Source: Oscillospiraceae bacterium
GTDB lineage: Bacteria > Bacillota > Clostridia > Oscillospirales > Ruminococcaceae
Assembly: GCA_902766785.1 (NCBI GenBank)
Contig: CACXEO010000011.1
Location: 1-42,819, forward strand
Reading direction: 5' to 3'
Length of the DNA: 42,819 nt
Both the position numbers and the translations under genes were made by a program. The notes under the pieces are model-generated. The model saw only the letters and a program-made list of their open reading frames with translations. It did no database searches and was not told the DNA's origin. This document shows positions 15,872-23,778 of this stretch, piece by piece. The first letter of the stretch is position 1; every line of letters starts with the position of its first letter.

Positions 15872-15887
15872 TAAAAGGCGGTATTTT

Positions 15888-16367
15888 ATGCTCACGGTCA
15901 ATCTCATCTGCATTGGCACCCTCAAGGAAAAATACTGGCGGGAAGCCTGTGAAGAATACCGGAAGCGGCTTTCGGCATTCTGTAAAATATCAGTTGTGGA
16001 ACTGCCCGAAAGCCGGCTGCCGGACAACCCCTCCGGCGCCGAAATTGCCAAGGCGTTGGAAACAGAAGGGGAAAACATCCTTGCTAAGGTGGGAAACAGC
16101 GCGGTGATCCCGCTCTGCATTGAAGGGAAACAGCTTTCCTCCCCCGGCCTTGCAGAACTGCTGAACAATCTGATGGTCTCTGGAACAAGCGCCGTTTCCT
16201 TCGTCATCGGCGGTTCGTACGGCCTGTCCGGCGCGGTAAAACAGCGCGGTGTGCGAAAGCTTTCAATGTCCGAGATGACCTTCCCCCATCAGCTCGCACG
16301 GGTGATGCTGCTGGAGCAGGTTTACCGTGCGTTTATGATCAACGGAAACGGGAAGTACCATAAATAG
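15888..16367 (+). CDS. rlmH: 23S rRNA (pseudouridine1915-N3)-methyltransferase RlmH
   Basis: SPOUT-class methyltransferase that methylates pseudouridine 1915 of 23S rRNA in the assembled ribosome, using S-adenosylmethionine. Length 159, the family norm. The knotted SAM site appears as FVIGGSYGLS and LSMSEMTFPHQLARVMLLEQ, and the invariant C-terminal NGKYHK is intact. The neighbouring WalJ-like gene is a frequent partner in Firmicutes. Ribosome site AAGGCGG before the ATG. Confidence 0.97.
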   Translation: MLTVNLICIGTLKEKYWREACEEYRKRLSAFCKISVVELPESRLPDNPSGAEIAKALETEGENILAKVGNSAVIPLCIEGKQLSSPGLAELLNNLMVSGTSAVSFVIGGSYGLSGAVKQRGVRKLSMSEMTFPHQLARVMLLEQVYRAFMINGNGKYHK

Positions 16368-16368
16368 C

Positions 16369-16597
16369 CCGTGCCCGGACTTGACAATTCGCGATACGAA
16401 CAGCTTTACGACTGACAAGTACTTGGCCCGGGAGGCACGGTTGATTATTTTTTCCCGAAATGCACTCCGTATGGATCACAAACGCCTAAAATTGGAGCGT
16501 CTCCGGCTTCCCCATTGAGAAAATCTACTATTATAAAAAGTAACAGCCGGGCATTATCTGCCCGGCTGTTGTCACGTCAAGATTTTGCCATAGAATT
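16369..16597. other. Intergenic region with two inverted repeats
   Basis: A long-range pair CCGTGCC (16369-16375) / GGCACGG (16434-16440) follows the rlmH stop, and a perfect 12-bp stem AACAGCCGGGCA / TGCCCGGCTGTT lies at 16542-16570. The second has its T-rich tail on the minus strand, so it is not an obvious terminator for rlmH. No coding sequence seen. Confidence 0.5.
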
Positions 16598-16617
16598 TTA
16601 CACCTGATAAGGTGTAA
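16598..16617. promoter_or_regulatory. Palindromic operator candidate upstream of second four-cysteine gene
   Basis: Perfect inverted repeat TTACACCT-GATA-AGGTGTAA just upstream of the expected -35 region. It shares the half-site TACACC/GGTGTA with the palindrome at 1307-1326 in front of the paralogous gene, although the half-sites are 2 bp further apart. Confidence 0.6.
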
Positions 16618-16643
16618 TTTCAACACTTTTCTGCCAAGCAAAT

Positions 16644-16649
16644 TATAAT
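16644..16649 (+). promoter_or_regulatory. -10 element of second four-cysteine gene
   Basis: TATAAT, 22 bp before the ATG; the -35 region is poor. Confidence 0.55.
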
Positions 16650-16670
16650 GTAATTTAAGGGGGTGGAAAA

Positions 16671-16880
16671 ATGGAACATAATACCTGTAAATTTTGCAAG
16701 TATTTCAGGCAGCATTATGTCAAATTTGGAAAACGTTATGATACCTGCGGGAGCGGTCACTGCGTTTTCCCAAAAGTGAAGCCCCGCAAAACCGACTCAC
16801 CAGCCTGCGGATACTTTAAAGCCCGGAAAACCGTTCCCATCCATATCAGAAAAGGAACCAAAAGCACCCCGGAACATTAA
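16671..16880 (+). CDS. Small cysteine-rich protein (69 aa), paralogue of the one at 1373
   Basis: Basic 69-residue protein of unrecognised family with cysteines at 6, 9, 26, 31 and 46. Four of them (6, 9, 31, 46) match those of the 58-residue protein at 1373, and the first 18 residues align without a gap: NTC-xx-C, F-R-x-H-Y-x-K. The extra Cys26 is unique to this copy. A single zinc site is likely. AGGGGGTGG precedes the ATG. It is a single-gene unit, with the TACACC/GGTGTA palindrome upstream, so I infer control by the same kind of repressor as its paralogue. Function unknown. Confidence 0.8.
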   Translation: MEHNTCKFCKYFRQHYVKFGKRYDTCGSGHCVFPKVKPRKTDSPACGYFKARKTVPIHIRKGTKSTPEH

Positions 16881-16902
16881 TTCCGGGGTGCTTTCCTGTT
16901 TT

Positions 16903-17148
16903 TCAGAGCCGTATCCTTACCCGGAAGCCATCCGCCGCTTCAACGCTGACCAGCTCCAGCCTGAGGTATTTCCGTTTTATCCGGCGGAGTTCTTTTACCA
17001 GCCGGAGCATATCCTGCCGGCCAAGCTTGACGCCCTTTGATTCCACCGCTTTCGCGGCAATTTTCGTCGTCAGGGAATTGAAAACCATCCAAGCCGGCAG
17101 ACCCATCCAAAACGTCATGCGCCCCGGCTGTTTTACAGTGATCCTCAT
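16903..17148 (-). CDS. Small basic protein partnering the XRE regulator (81 aa)
   Basis: No named family assigned. The 81-residue protein begins MRITVKQPGRMTFWMGLPAWMVFNSLTT, moderately hydrophobic, continues with a basic helix (KELRRIKRKYLR) and ends with LELVSVEAADGFRVRIRL. That last segment resembles the C-terminus of the regulator encoded just upstream (VEVESAAGDIVEVYVE), so the two share a C-terminal module and may interact. Gap of 3 bp, ribosome site GGAG inside the end of the upstream gene: translationally coupled. Likely modulates or is modulated by the XRE protein; inference from coupling and shared module. Confidence 0.7.
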   Translation of the reverse strand: MRITVKQPGRMTFWMGLPAWMVFNSLTTKIAAKAVESKGVKLGRQDMLRLVKELRRIKRKYLRLELVSVEAADGFRVRIRL

Positions 17149-17151
17149 CGC

Positions 17152-17661
17152 CTACTCCACGTATACTTCTACGATGTCCCCGGCGGCGCTTTCAACCTCC
17201 ACCAGCTTACCGATGACGCCTTTTTCCACCATAAGCAGGATTTGCTGCACGTCGATCCCCTTGAGTGCATCGCCGAGGTGTTCGCTGTTCGCCACCTGGG
17301 GGATTTTCAGCCCTATCTCCAGCCCGATCCGGACCAGCGGCATGGGAAGATTCACCCGGATCTTGTCGCCTTGTGGGGAATTAACAATCACCTTAAACAG
17401 CATATCGTCCAGGCTTTTGCGCTCTGCCTCCGGCACCAGTGCGGTTTCCGGCTTTGCACGGTCGTTTAGCAGTTCATCCACCGTTATTCCCAGCAGTTCC
17501 GCCAACGGCGAAAGCAGCATGATGTCGGGGCAGGAGATGTCGTTTTCCCATTTTGATACCGCCTGCGGGGAAACATTCAGCTTTTCCGCCAGCTCATCCT
17601 GTGTGTAGCCGGCTTTTCTGCGCAGCAGGGCAATCCGTTTTCCAATTGTCGTTTCCACCAA
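17152..17661 (-). CDS. XRE-family regulator with C-terminal SHOCT/YvlB-like module
   Basis: 169 residues. N-terminal Cro/C1 helix-turn-helix (about 6-62: RKAGYTQDELAEKLNVSPQAVSKWEN, then the LLGITVDELLND tail). The C-terminal half is a separate domain with VNLPMPLVRIGLEIG and MVEKGVIGKLVEVESAAGDIVEVYVE, a pattern found in proteins linked to cell-envelope stress such as YvlB-type genes; that assignment is by eye. Start is TTG at 17661 or GTG at 17658, both within range of AGGAG. Forms a two-gene unit with the 81-aa partner. No transporter or target gene lies next to it. Confidence 0.85.
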   Translation of the reverse strand: MVETTIGKRIALLRRKAGYTQDELAEKLNVSPQAVSKWENDISCPDIMLLSPLAELLGITVDELLNDRAKPETALVPEAERKSLDDMLFKVIVNSPQGDKIRVNLPMPLVRIGLEIGLKIPQVANSEHLGDALKGIDVQQILLMVEKGVIGKLVEVESAAGDIVEVYVE

Positions 17662-17829
17662 GAAACACTCCTTTTTCGTTTGATGCCCTTATTCTAACCC
17701 GGACCATTCCCCAGCAGAAGAGAGCGGCGGTTGTTTCAGCCCCAAAAGCCGCAACCACAGGTTGTATTTTCGCTCAACTATTGGTTGAACCGCTGTTTTC
17801 AGGTTTCTAACACTACGCCGTCAGGCAGT

Positions 17830-18375
17830 TTATTCCCTGAGCAGCACCGCGCCAAAATAGGTAATGGTATTCACGCCGTTGATATACTTCATCCCGCAGG
17901 CTTCCGCCAACTGAGAAACATAAATGCCGTACGCCTCAAGGGACGCAAACGCCTTGTCCGGAAAACGGCAGGGCTCATTGTCCTGGGCGGCGCAGCGCTT
18001 GCAGTAATCGCAGCCGCCCGCCCCAAGCATCAGGCCGTCTTCCGGCACCGCAGGGCTCTCCTTGATTTTCCGGGCGAGCGCCTTGTGTTTTTCAGCCGCT
18101 TCCTGCATCCCCTCAATATCAAAGGAATCCGAAATACGGTAAACGTCCTGAAAGACAACAGCGGTAGAATACCCTTTTGCCCGGGCAATCAGCTCGTCCA
18201 CCCCGCCAACCAGCGGCGGACAAGCCCAGTTCTTGCCGTAGATGCCGCAGCGGTTCGCCTCGCAGCTCTTACGCAGTTCGGGGTCGAACGGAATTTTATC
18301 AACAGGGAGAACAGCGGCACAAGTCACGCCCAGCCGCTCCATTTCTTGTTTCAGTTTTTCCGCAGATTGGTTCAT
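17830..18375 (-). CDS. DUF2284 metal-binding protein
   Basis: Cytosolic protein of 181 residues with the cysteine arrangement of DUF2284: C38 and C43 in SCEANRCGIYGKNWACPP (with a third Cys before PP), then GGCDYCKRCAAQ and PCRFP. These Cys are thought to bind an iron-sulfur cluster or other metal; the biochemical function of the family is not established. The closing segment SLEAYGIYVSQLAEACG is also typical. Single gene; ATG preceded by GGAAGTGGG. Confidence 0.9.
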   Translation of the reverse strand: MNQSAEKLKQEMERLGVTCAAVLPVDKIPFDPELRKSCEANRCGIYGKNWACPPLVGGVDELIARAKGYSTAVVFQDVYRISDSFDIEGMQEAAEKHKALARKIKESPAVPEDGLMLGAGGCDYCKRCAAQDNEPCRFPDKAFASLEAYGIYVSQLAEACGMKYINGVNTITYFGAVLLRE

Positions 18376-18562
18376 TTTTGCCCACTTCCTTTACTGTTCC
18401 CATTTTATCACGTTCCAGCCTCAAGAAGCAATCCTTTTACACAGTTCCAGCCCAGCAGACAGAAGACCCGCTGCACGGGTTGGCAACGGTACACTCATAA
18501 TTTCTCACGCCTTTGAAGCCGGAATACAAAACCCGGTCAGCAAAGCGCGGGCCGAACGGCAA

Positions 18563-19210
18563 TTATATTCCCAAAAGGGGATGAAAGCACAGGTACAGAA
18601 CCAGTGCGTAGGCAATGCAGCCGTTGTAGCAAACAACATTCTGCTGCTTGGGATGCCTGTTCCCATACAACCTTGCCGCCAGACAAAACGGGATACTCAG
18701 GCCAAGTACCCAGACCACACCGGGAAAACCCGCAAAAAAACCGCAGACGGAGGCCATTTCAATGGTTCCCAAGACAAGGGACTCTGTCGGCAGGGCCGCC
18801 ATTTCAATCATCCCTGCGAGGGCAGATGCTCCCAAGCCGATGAGGAGACCGATTACCGGACTGGAAACCCCGTTATACAGAATGGGTTCCGCGCCAATAA
18901 AATCGGTGACAATTATAATCGGGGCGGTCAGGCCAATGGCAACCGGGTAGAGCTCAAAGGCGGTCGTCCCCTCCCGGCCATCAACCAAAGCCGCCGCTGT
19001 TACCCCGGCAACACAGATTGTCGAAAAAATATAGGCAGGATGTACGGAAAGCAGAATTGGAATAAGCAGGGGAAGAAAAAGGGCTGTAAAACTCCCCGCA
19101 GTTAAAATTTTTCCCGACTTGGTTTTCAGCCGGGGGAAAGCAATCCAAAGCAGCCGAAAGGCAGTACAGAGTACCGCCAGGGCGAGCAGAAGAAATATAA
19201 TTTGGTACAT
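18563..19210 (-). CDS. Polytopic membrane protein, possible degenerate prepilin-peptidase-like (A24) fold
   Basis: 215 residues, about six to seven hydrophobic segments. Not confidently assigned. The segment around 148-170 (LGTIEMASVCGFFAGFPGV) lines up with the GxGDxK...GxFxGxxGV region of type IV prepilin peptidases, with Glu151 where the second catalytic Asp would be, and Asp77 (ALVDGREG) sits where the first would be. If correct it is a catalytically altered relative. GGGAGA precedes the ATG at 19210. No pilin or secretion gene nearby. Alternative: an unrelated small transporter or channel. Confidence 0.45.
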   Translation of the reverse strand: MYQIIFLLLALAVLCTAFRLLWIAFPRLKTKSGKILTAGSFTALFLPLLIPILLSVHPAYIFSTICVAGVTAAALVDGREGTTAFELYPVAIGLTAPIIIVTDFIGAEPILYNGVSSPVIGLLIGLGASALAGMIEMAALPTESLVLGTIEMASVCGFFAGFPGVVWVLGLSIPFCLAARLYGNRHPKQQNVVCYNGCIAYALVLYLCFHPLLGI

Positions 19211-19420
19211 ATCGGTTCTCCCTGTCAACTAAAATTCACCTATGGTTTATGTATATGCCATCCCCTCCCTTGGTTTGCACAACAGAAAAAAATAGTTGTC
19301 GGCTAATTTGCTTTCCTCATGCCGTTATTAAAGCTGCCGTTTTTTACAGCCCCTGCTTTTTTCGCTTAAAAGCGACGGCAGAAAATTACAAGGATGATAT
19401 TGGCTTCTCCTCCGCCGATA

Positions 19421-19429
19421 TGCTATAAT
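19421..19429 (+). promoter_or_regulatory. Extended -10 promoter of the MFS gene
   Basis: TGC-TATAAT, with TTGGCT at 19400-19405 as a possible -35 box (18-bp spacer). Confidence 0.6.
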
Positions 19430-19479
19430 GGAACAACCGGTGATTTGCCCACCAAAAATGCAATAGACAGGAGCTTTAC

Positions 19480-20748
19480 ATGACAAAACACCTGGAAAAG
19501 CTTGACTACAAAAAAACGATTCTGATTGGCATTGGATTCTTTGCAGTCTCTATTGCCTGGTCGATGTATAACACCAATGTCCCGCTCATGCTGGAAAAAT
19601 TCGTCTCCTCCACTACCCTGATTGGCCTGATCATGTCAATCGACAACGTCTTTGCCGTTCTTCTTCAGCCCCTTTTCGGCTCGCTCAGCGACCGGACCCA
19701 TAGTAAACGGGGACGGCGGCTGCCCTACATCCTTGTCGGCATTCCGCTGTCCACCCTGTTTTTTGTGTTGATCCCCTTCTGCGACGCAGTATGGTCGATC
19801 ATGGGGGCGGTCATCCTCTTCAACTTTACCATGAGCATCTGGCGAACGCCGGTGATCGCGCTGATGCCGGATGCGACCCCGCCCCGCCTGCGTTCCCGTG
19901 CAAACGGCGTCATCAACCTGATGGGCGGGATCGGCAGCATCCTCGCTTTCCTTCTGGGAGGGCTGCTTTTCGACCTGGGCGGGATGCCGGTTCCCTTTTT
20001 CTTTTCCGGCCTGATTATGCTGGCCGCCTGGCTGATCATGATGTTCTGCGTCAAGGAACCACCCCTTCCTCCCGAAGCTTATGAAACCGCTAAAAAAGTA
20101 CAGGCGGCTGAAACCGGGGCTTCCTCCAAAAAAGAATCCCGGGGTGCAAACCTCAGCCTGTTCCTGATTCTTTTTGCCATTTTTTTCTGGTTCGTTTCTA
20201 TCAATTCCATCGAAACTTATTTTACCCTTTACGCCTCCAATGTGCTGAATATTGAGGCGGGAGACGCAATGGTAACCCTTGCTTTTTTTGCCGTCGCTTT
20301 TGTCGCCTCGGCTGTTCCCGCCGGGATTATCGGCACCAAGTTTGGACGTAAAAAGACGATTATGGCCGGGCTTATTGGGCTGGCCGCCCTGCTCTCCGCC
20401 GCATATTTCCTGCGGGATATCTGGGTGATCCGATGCTGCCTTGTATTGGCAGGTCTTTTCTGGGGGCTCGTCAATACAAATTCACTTCCTATGGTGGTTG
20501 AAATTGCCAAAAGCAGCCGGATTGGGAAGTACACCGGGTATTACTACTTTTTTTCCCAGGCGGCTTCCATTGCCAGCCCTCTCCTGTTTGGATTTATCCA
20601 CGACATCACCCAAAACTATTCAAATCTTTTTATCTACTCTCCCATTGGCATGACATTCGCCATTCTCTGTATGATATTTGTACGCCACGGGGAAGCCCCG
20701 GTGGACGAGGAGGAATTGAAGGCAGAGGTTGAAGCTCTGGGCGATTAA
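19480..20748 (+). CDS. MFS sugar-type transporter (SLC45-like)
   Basis: Secondary transporter of 422 residues with about twelve membrane helices and a charged central loop (about 195-225). The TM2-TM3 loop FGSLSDRTHSKRGRRLPYI is the motif A of the sugar:cation symporter branch of the MFS that includes SLC45-type sucrose/maltose carriers, and ALMPDATPPRLRSRANGVINL is its counterpart in TM4-TM5. A disaccharide or other sugar is the probable substrate. AGGAG precedes the ATG. It is monocistronic; no glycosidase lies beside it. Confidence 0.88.
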   Translation: MTKHLEKLDYKKTILIGIGFFAVSIAWSMYNTNVPLMLEKFVSSTTLIGLIMSIDNVFAVLLQPLFGSLSDRTHSKRGRRLPYILVGIPLSTLFFVLIPFCDAVWSIMGAVILFNFTMSIWRTPVIALMPDATPPRLRSRANGVINLMGGIGSILAFLLGGLLFDLGGMPVPFFFSGLIMLAAWLIMMFCVKEPPLPPEAYETAKKVQAAETGASSKKESRGANLSLFLILFAIFFWFVSINSIETYFTLYASNVLNIEAGDAMVTLAFFAVAFVASAVPAGIIGTKFGRKKTIMAGLIGLAALLSAAYFLRDIWVIRCCLVLAGLFWGLVNTNSLPMVVEIAKSSRIGKYTGYYYFFSQAASIASPLLFGFIHDITQNYSNLFIYSPIGMTFAILCMIFVRHGEAPVDEEELKAEVEALGD

Positions 20749-20821
20749 CCGGGTTAAAACTGTACAGCAAGCCAGCAGTTATGTTTATTAAAAAAGTTTT
20801 CCCAGCTTTTTTCATTTCCTA

Positions 20822-20851
20822 TTGACAAAGATAACTTTCTAATGTTATACT
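20822..20851 (+). promoter_or_regulatory. Promoter of the feo operon
   Basis: TTGACA (20822-20827), 18-bp spacer, TATACT (20846-20851) with a TG just upstream (extended -10). Two palindromes follow within the leader. Confidence 0.82.
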
Positions 20852-20862
20852 GCTGTCAGAAG

Positions 20863-20880
20863 GGTTAGCAGCCGCTAACC
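20863..20880. promoter_or_regulatory. Feo operator candidate 1
   Basis: GGTTAGC-AGCC-GCTAACC, placed about 12 bp after the -10 box, over the transcript start or early leader. Confidence 0.72.
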
Positions 20881-20898
20881 CATAAATTAGAGCGATAA

Positions 20899-20914
20899 GT
20901 TAGCGGACGCTAAC
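20899..20914. promoter_or_regulatory. Feo operator candidate 2
   Basis: GTTAGC-GGAC-GCTAAC, 36 bp after site 1 (centre to centre about 35), in the leader before the first feoA. Confidence 0.72.
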
Positions 20915-20936
20915 CAAATTGGAGGAATGAAAGATT

Positions 20937-21146
20937 ATGCCGTTAACCATGGCGCCTGTCGGCGTACAGAGCCGCATCTTAAAAATTACCGGCCGGGATG
21001 AAACCCGTAAATTTCTGGAAAAACTCGGTTTTGTTGTAGGCGGCTCCGTAACAGTTGTCTCTCAACTCGGCGGCAATATGATTGTCAACGTCAAGGACGC
21101 GCGGGTAGCCATCGACAAGGCTATGGCAAACCGGATCATGATTTAA
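20937..21146 (+). CDS. feoA: FeoA domain protein (first)
   Basis: 69-residue SH3-like FeoA protein, cytosolic accessory factor of the FeoB ferrous-iron transporter. Core pattern LGFVVGGSVTVVSQLGGNMIVNVKDARVAIDKAMANRI matches the family, with the C-terminal valine-rich strands. GGAGG is 11 nt before the ATG, rather far. First gene of the feo operon. Two unlike FeoA proteins before FeoB are common in Clostridia. Confidence 0.92.
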   Translation: MPLTMAPVGVQSRILKITGRDETRKFLEKLGFVVGGSVTVVSQLGGNMIVNVKDARVAIDKAMANRIMI

Positions 21147-21168
21147 GAAGGGAAAGGGGAAACAGAAA

Positions 21169-21390
21169 ATGAAAACGCTTCGTGCCGCTAAATGCGGCGA
21201 AACAGTTACCGTACTGAAGCTTTCCGGCGAGGGTGCCGTCAAGCGGCGGATTATGGATATGGGGATTACCAAAGGGGTTGAGGTCTTTGTCCGCAAGGTA
21301 GCTCCGCTTGGCGACCCAATTGAAGTCAACGTCCGCGGATATGAGCTGACCTTGCGCAAAGCCGACGCTGAGACGATCCTGATCGCATAG
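21169..21390 (+). CDS. feoA: FeoA domain protein (second)
   Basis: 73-residue FeoA protein, more canonical than the first: GEGAVKRRIMDMGITKGVEVFVRKVAPLGDPIEVNVRGYELTLRKADAETI shows the L/MGI.kG.......aPlgDPi.v.v.gyelsLrk...e.I consensus. Lies 22 bp after the first feoA and 79 bp before feoB; the intervening gap contains operator candidate 3. Confidence 0.95.
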   Translation: MKTLRAAKCGETVTVLKLSGEGAVKRRIMDMGITKGVEVFVRKVAPLGDPIEVNVRGYELTLRKADAETILIA

Positions 21391-21429
21391 TGTATCCAGA
21401 GCGTCCGCTCTGGATTTTAAAAGCCCACA

Positions 21430-21445
21430 GTTAGCGCGCGCTAAC
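21430..21445. promoter_or_regulatory. Feo operator candidate 3, before feoB
   Basis: GTTAGC-GCGC-GCTAAC, same arms and 4-bp spacer as the two upstream sites, 24 bp before the feoB start. Could control a second transcript or act as a roadblock. Confidence 0.7.
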
Positions 21446-21469
21446 CAAAGACAATAAAGGAGGAAACCA

Positions 21470-23761
21470 ATGGCAACCGTAATTGCCCTTGCAGGGAATC
21501 CAAACTGCGGAAAAACCACTCTGTTCAACAACCTCACTGGCAGCAGCCAATACGTCGGCAACTGGCCGGGAGTAACCGTAGAGAAAAAAGAGGGAAAGTT
21601 AAAATCAAACAAAGAGGTCACCATAACGGACCTGCCGGGTATCTATTCCCTTTCCCCCTACACGCTGGAGGAAGTCGTTACCCGAAATTACCTGCTGGAA
21701 GAGCACCCTTCCGTCATCCTGGACCTGGTTGACGCCTCAAACATTGAACGCAACCTTTACCTGACCACCCAGCTCCTCGAGCTGGGTATTCCGACCGTGA
21801 TTGCGCTGAATATGATTGATATCGTCCGCAAAGGCGGCGACTCCATTGATAAAAATAAACTCTCCGAACTGCTGGGCTGTGAGGTAGTAGAGACCTCCGC
21901 GCTCAAAGGGAAAGGGACCAAGGAGGCTGCCGAATGCGCGGTACGGGCCGCGGCGCAGTCCGGCCAACCGATGAAAATCCGCTTTTCGGAAGCGGTGGAA
22001 GCCGCTCTTGCAGAAATTGCGCGGCTGACCGAAGGCCTTTATCCTGAAGGGGAAGCGCGTTGGTACACTGTCAAGCTTTTTGAACGGGACGAAAAAATTC
22101 TTTCTTCCCTGAACCTTCCGCAGGGCACCAAAGAAGACCTGGAACGGATCATCAAAGCCTGTGAAGACGAACTGGATGACGATTCCGAAAGTATCATCAC
22201 CAACGAACGGTATACATACATCGGTGGAATCGTCAAGCAATGCGTCCGGAAAAAGAAACGGACGCTGACTGTTTCAGATAAAATTGACCGGGTGGTGACC
22301 AACCGCTGGCTCGCTCTGCCGATTTTTGCAGTTGTCATGTTCATTGTCTACTATGTTTCTGTCACTACAGTCGGAACGTTTGCGACCGATTGGGCCAACG
22401 ACGGCGTCTTCGGCGACGGCTGGCACCTGTTGGGCATTTCCGGTGAATATTACGGTGACCTGGAAACCTATGAGGAGGCCGCGGCACTTGCGGAGGAAAA
22501 CGGGACTGGACTTACCCTGGAAGAACCGGATCCCTCTCAGTATGGCGTCTGGGTACCGGGCATTCCGGTGCTGGTCGAGGACGGCCTCACCGCGGCGGGT
22601 ACTCCCGACTGGCTGAACAGCCTGATCCTGGATGGGATTATTGGCGGCGTAGGTGCGGTTTTAGGCTTCGTCCCTCAGATGTTTATCCTATTCTTCTTCC
22701 TTTCCATTTTAGAAGACTGCGGATATATGGCACGTGTTGCCTTCATCATGGACCGAATTTTCCGTAAATTCGGCCTTTCCGGCAAAAGCTTTATCCCAAT
22801 GCTGATCAGCTCTGGCTGCGGCGTGCCGGGCATTATGGCCACTAAAACGATTGAAAACGAAAAAGACCGCCGGATGACTGTCATGACCACAACCTTTATT
22901 CCCTGCGGCGCAAAGCTTCCCGTCATTGCACTGATTGGCGGAGCAATGTTCCCCGGCGCATGGTGGATGGCCCCGGTTATGTACTTTGCGGGAATTATTG
23001 CAGTGGTTTTCTCCGGCATCGTTCTGAAAAAGACCCGGATGTTTGCGGGAGACCCCGCCCCCTTTGTCATGGAACTGCCCCAGTACCACATCCCGGCGCC
23101 TAAAGGCGTATTGATTCATATGTGGGAACGCGGCAAGGCCTTTATTATGAAAGCCGGTACCGTTATCTTCTTGGCCTGCGCTTTGATTTGGTTCCTCTCA
23201 AGCTTCGGCTTTACGGCGGAAGGATTCGGCATGGTAGAGGAAGGCGAAAGCATGCTTGCCGCCGTTGGGAACTTTATTGCGCCGATTTTTGCCCCGCTCG
23301 GCTTCGGGAACTGGCAGGCCACCGTTGCAACCATTTCCGGCCTGATTGCCAAAGAAAACGTTGTCGGCACCTTTGGCGTACTGCTTGGGCTTGGCGCTGA
23401 CATTGCGGAAGACGACCCCGGTTTGCTGGCCCAAATCGGCATCATGTTCCCTTACGCATCTTCCGCCCTTTCCTTCCTGCTCTTTAATCTCCTCTGCGCC
23501 CCCTGCTTTGCGGCAATCGGTGCAATAAGGCGTGAAATGGCGAGCGCCAAATGGACCTGGTTCGCCATCAGCTACCAGACCATCCTGGCCTATGTGGTCG
23601 CATTAATGATTAACCAGATCGGCGGGCTCATCTTCGGCGGCGTCACATTCGGCGTCTGGACGGTGGTTGCATTCCTTCTTCTGGCTGGGATGCTCTTCCT
23701 CCTTTTCCGCCCGAACCCGCAGAACAGAACAAGGCGGGTTCGTGAAAAGGCGACCGCCTGA
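21470..23761 (+). CDS. feoB: Ferrous iron transport protein B
   Basis: GTP-driven Fe(II) importer of the cytoplasmic membrane, 763 residues. The cytosolic G domain has G1 GNPNCGKT (9-16), GVTVE (G2), DLPG (G3) and NMID (G4); the Arg-free GDI-like helical spacer follows to about 260, then the membrane domain with two Gate repeats: SGCGVPGIMAT and CGAKLPVIALIGG in the first half, and FGFGNW..ISGLIAKENVVG in the second. A larger extracytoplasmic loop lies between the first membrane helices. Preceded by GGAGG. Last but one gene of the operon. Confidence 0.97.
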   Translation: MATVIALAGNPNCGKTTLFNNLTGSSQYVGNWPGVTVEKKEGKLKSNKEVTITDLPGIYSLSPYTLEEVVTRNYLLEEHPSVILDLVDASNIERNLYLTTQLLELGIPTVIALNMIDIVRKGGDSIDKNKLSELLGCEVVETSALKGKGTKEAAECAVRAAAQSGQPMKIRFSEAVEAALAEIARLTEGLYPEGEARWYTVKLFERDEKILSSLNLPQGTKEDLERIIKACEDELDDDSESIITNERYTYIGGIVKQCVRKKKRTLTVSDKIDRVVTNRWLALPIFAVVMFIVYYVSVTTVGTFATDWANDGVFGDGWHLLGISGEYYGDLETYEEAAALAEENGTGLTLEEPDPSQYGVWVPGIPVLVEDGLTAAGTPDWLNSLILDGIIGGVGAVLGFVPQMFILFFFLSILEDCGYMARVAFIMDRIFRKFGLSGKSFIPMLISSGCGVPGIMATKTIENEKDRRMTVMTTTFIPCGAKLPVIALIGGAMFPGAWWMAPVMYFAGIIAVVFSGIVLKKTRMFAGDPAPFVMELPQYHIPAPKGVLIHMWERGKAFIMKAGTVIFLACALIWFLSSFGFTAEGFGMVEEGESMLAAVGNFIAPIFAPLGFGNWQATVATISGLIAKENVVGTFGVLLGLGADIAEDDPGLLAQIGIMFPYASSALSFLLFNLLCAPCFAAIGAIRREMASAKWTWFAISYQTILAYVVALMINQIGGLIFGGVTFGVWTVVAFLLLAGMLFLLFRPNPQNRTRRVREKATA

Positions 23762-23778
23762 TGAAAGGAGTCCCCTTT

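Noticed and set aside
16542-16570. 12-bp hairpin as the rlmH terminator
   Set aside because: Its T-rich tail lies on the minus strand and it is about 175 bp after the rlmH stop; orientation does not fit.
17727-17790. Several GGTTG/CAACC inverted pairs before the XRE regulator as a riboswitch
   Set aside because: Pairs are short and mutually exclusive by chance; no known riboswitch core is recognisable.
20852-20936. Riboswitch in the feo leader
   Set aside because: The leader is short and consists mainly of the two DNA palindromes; no conserved RNA fold is apparent.
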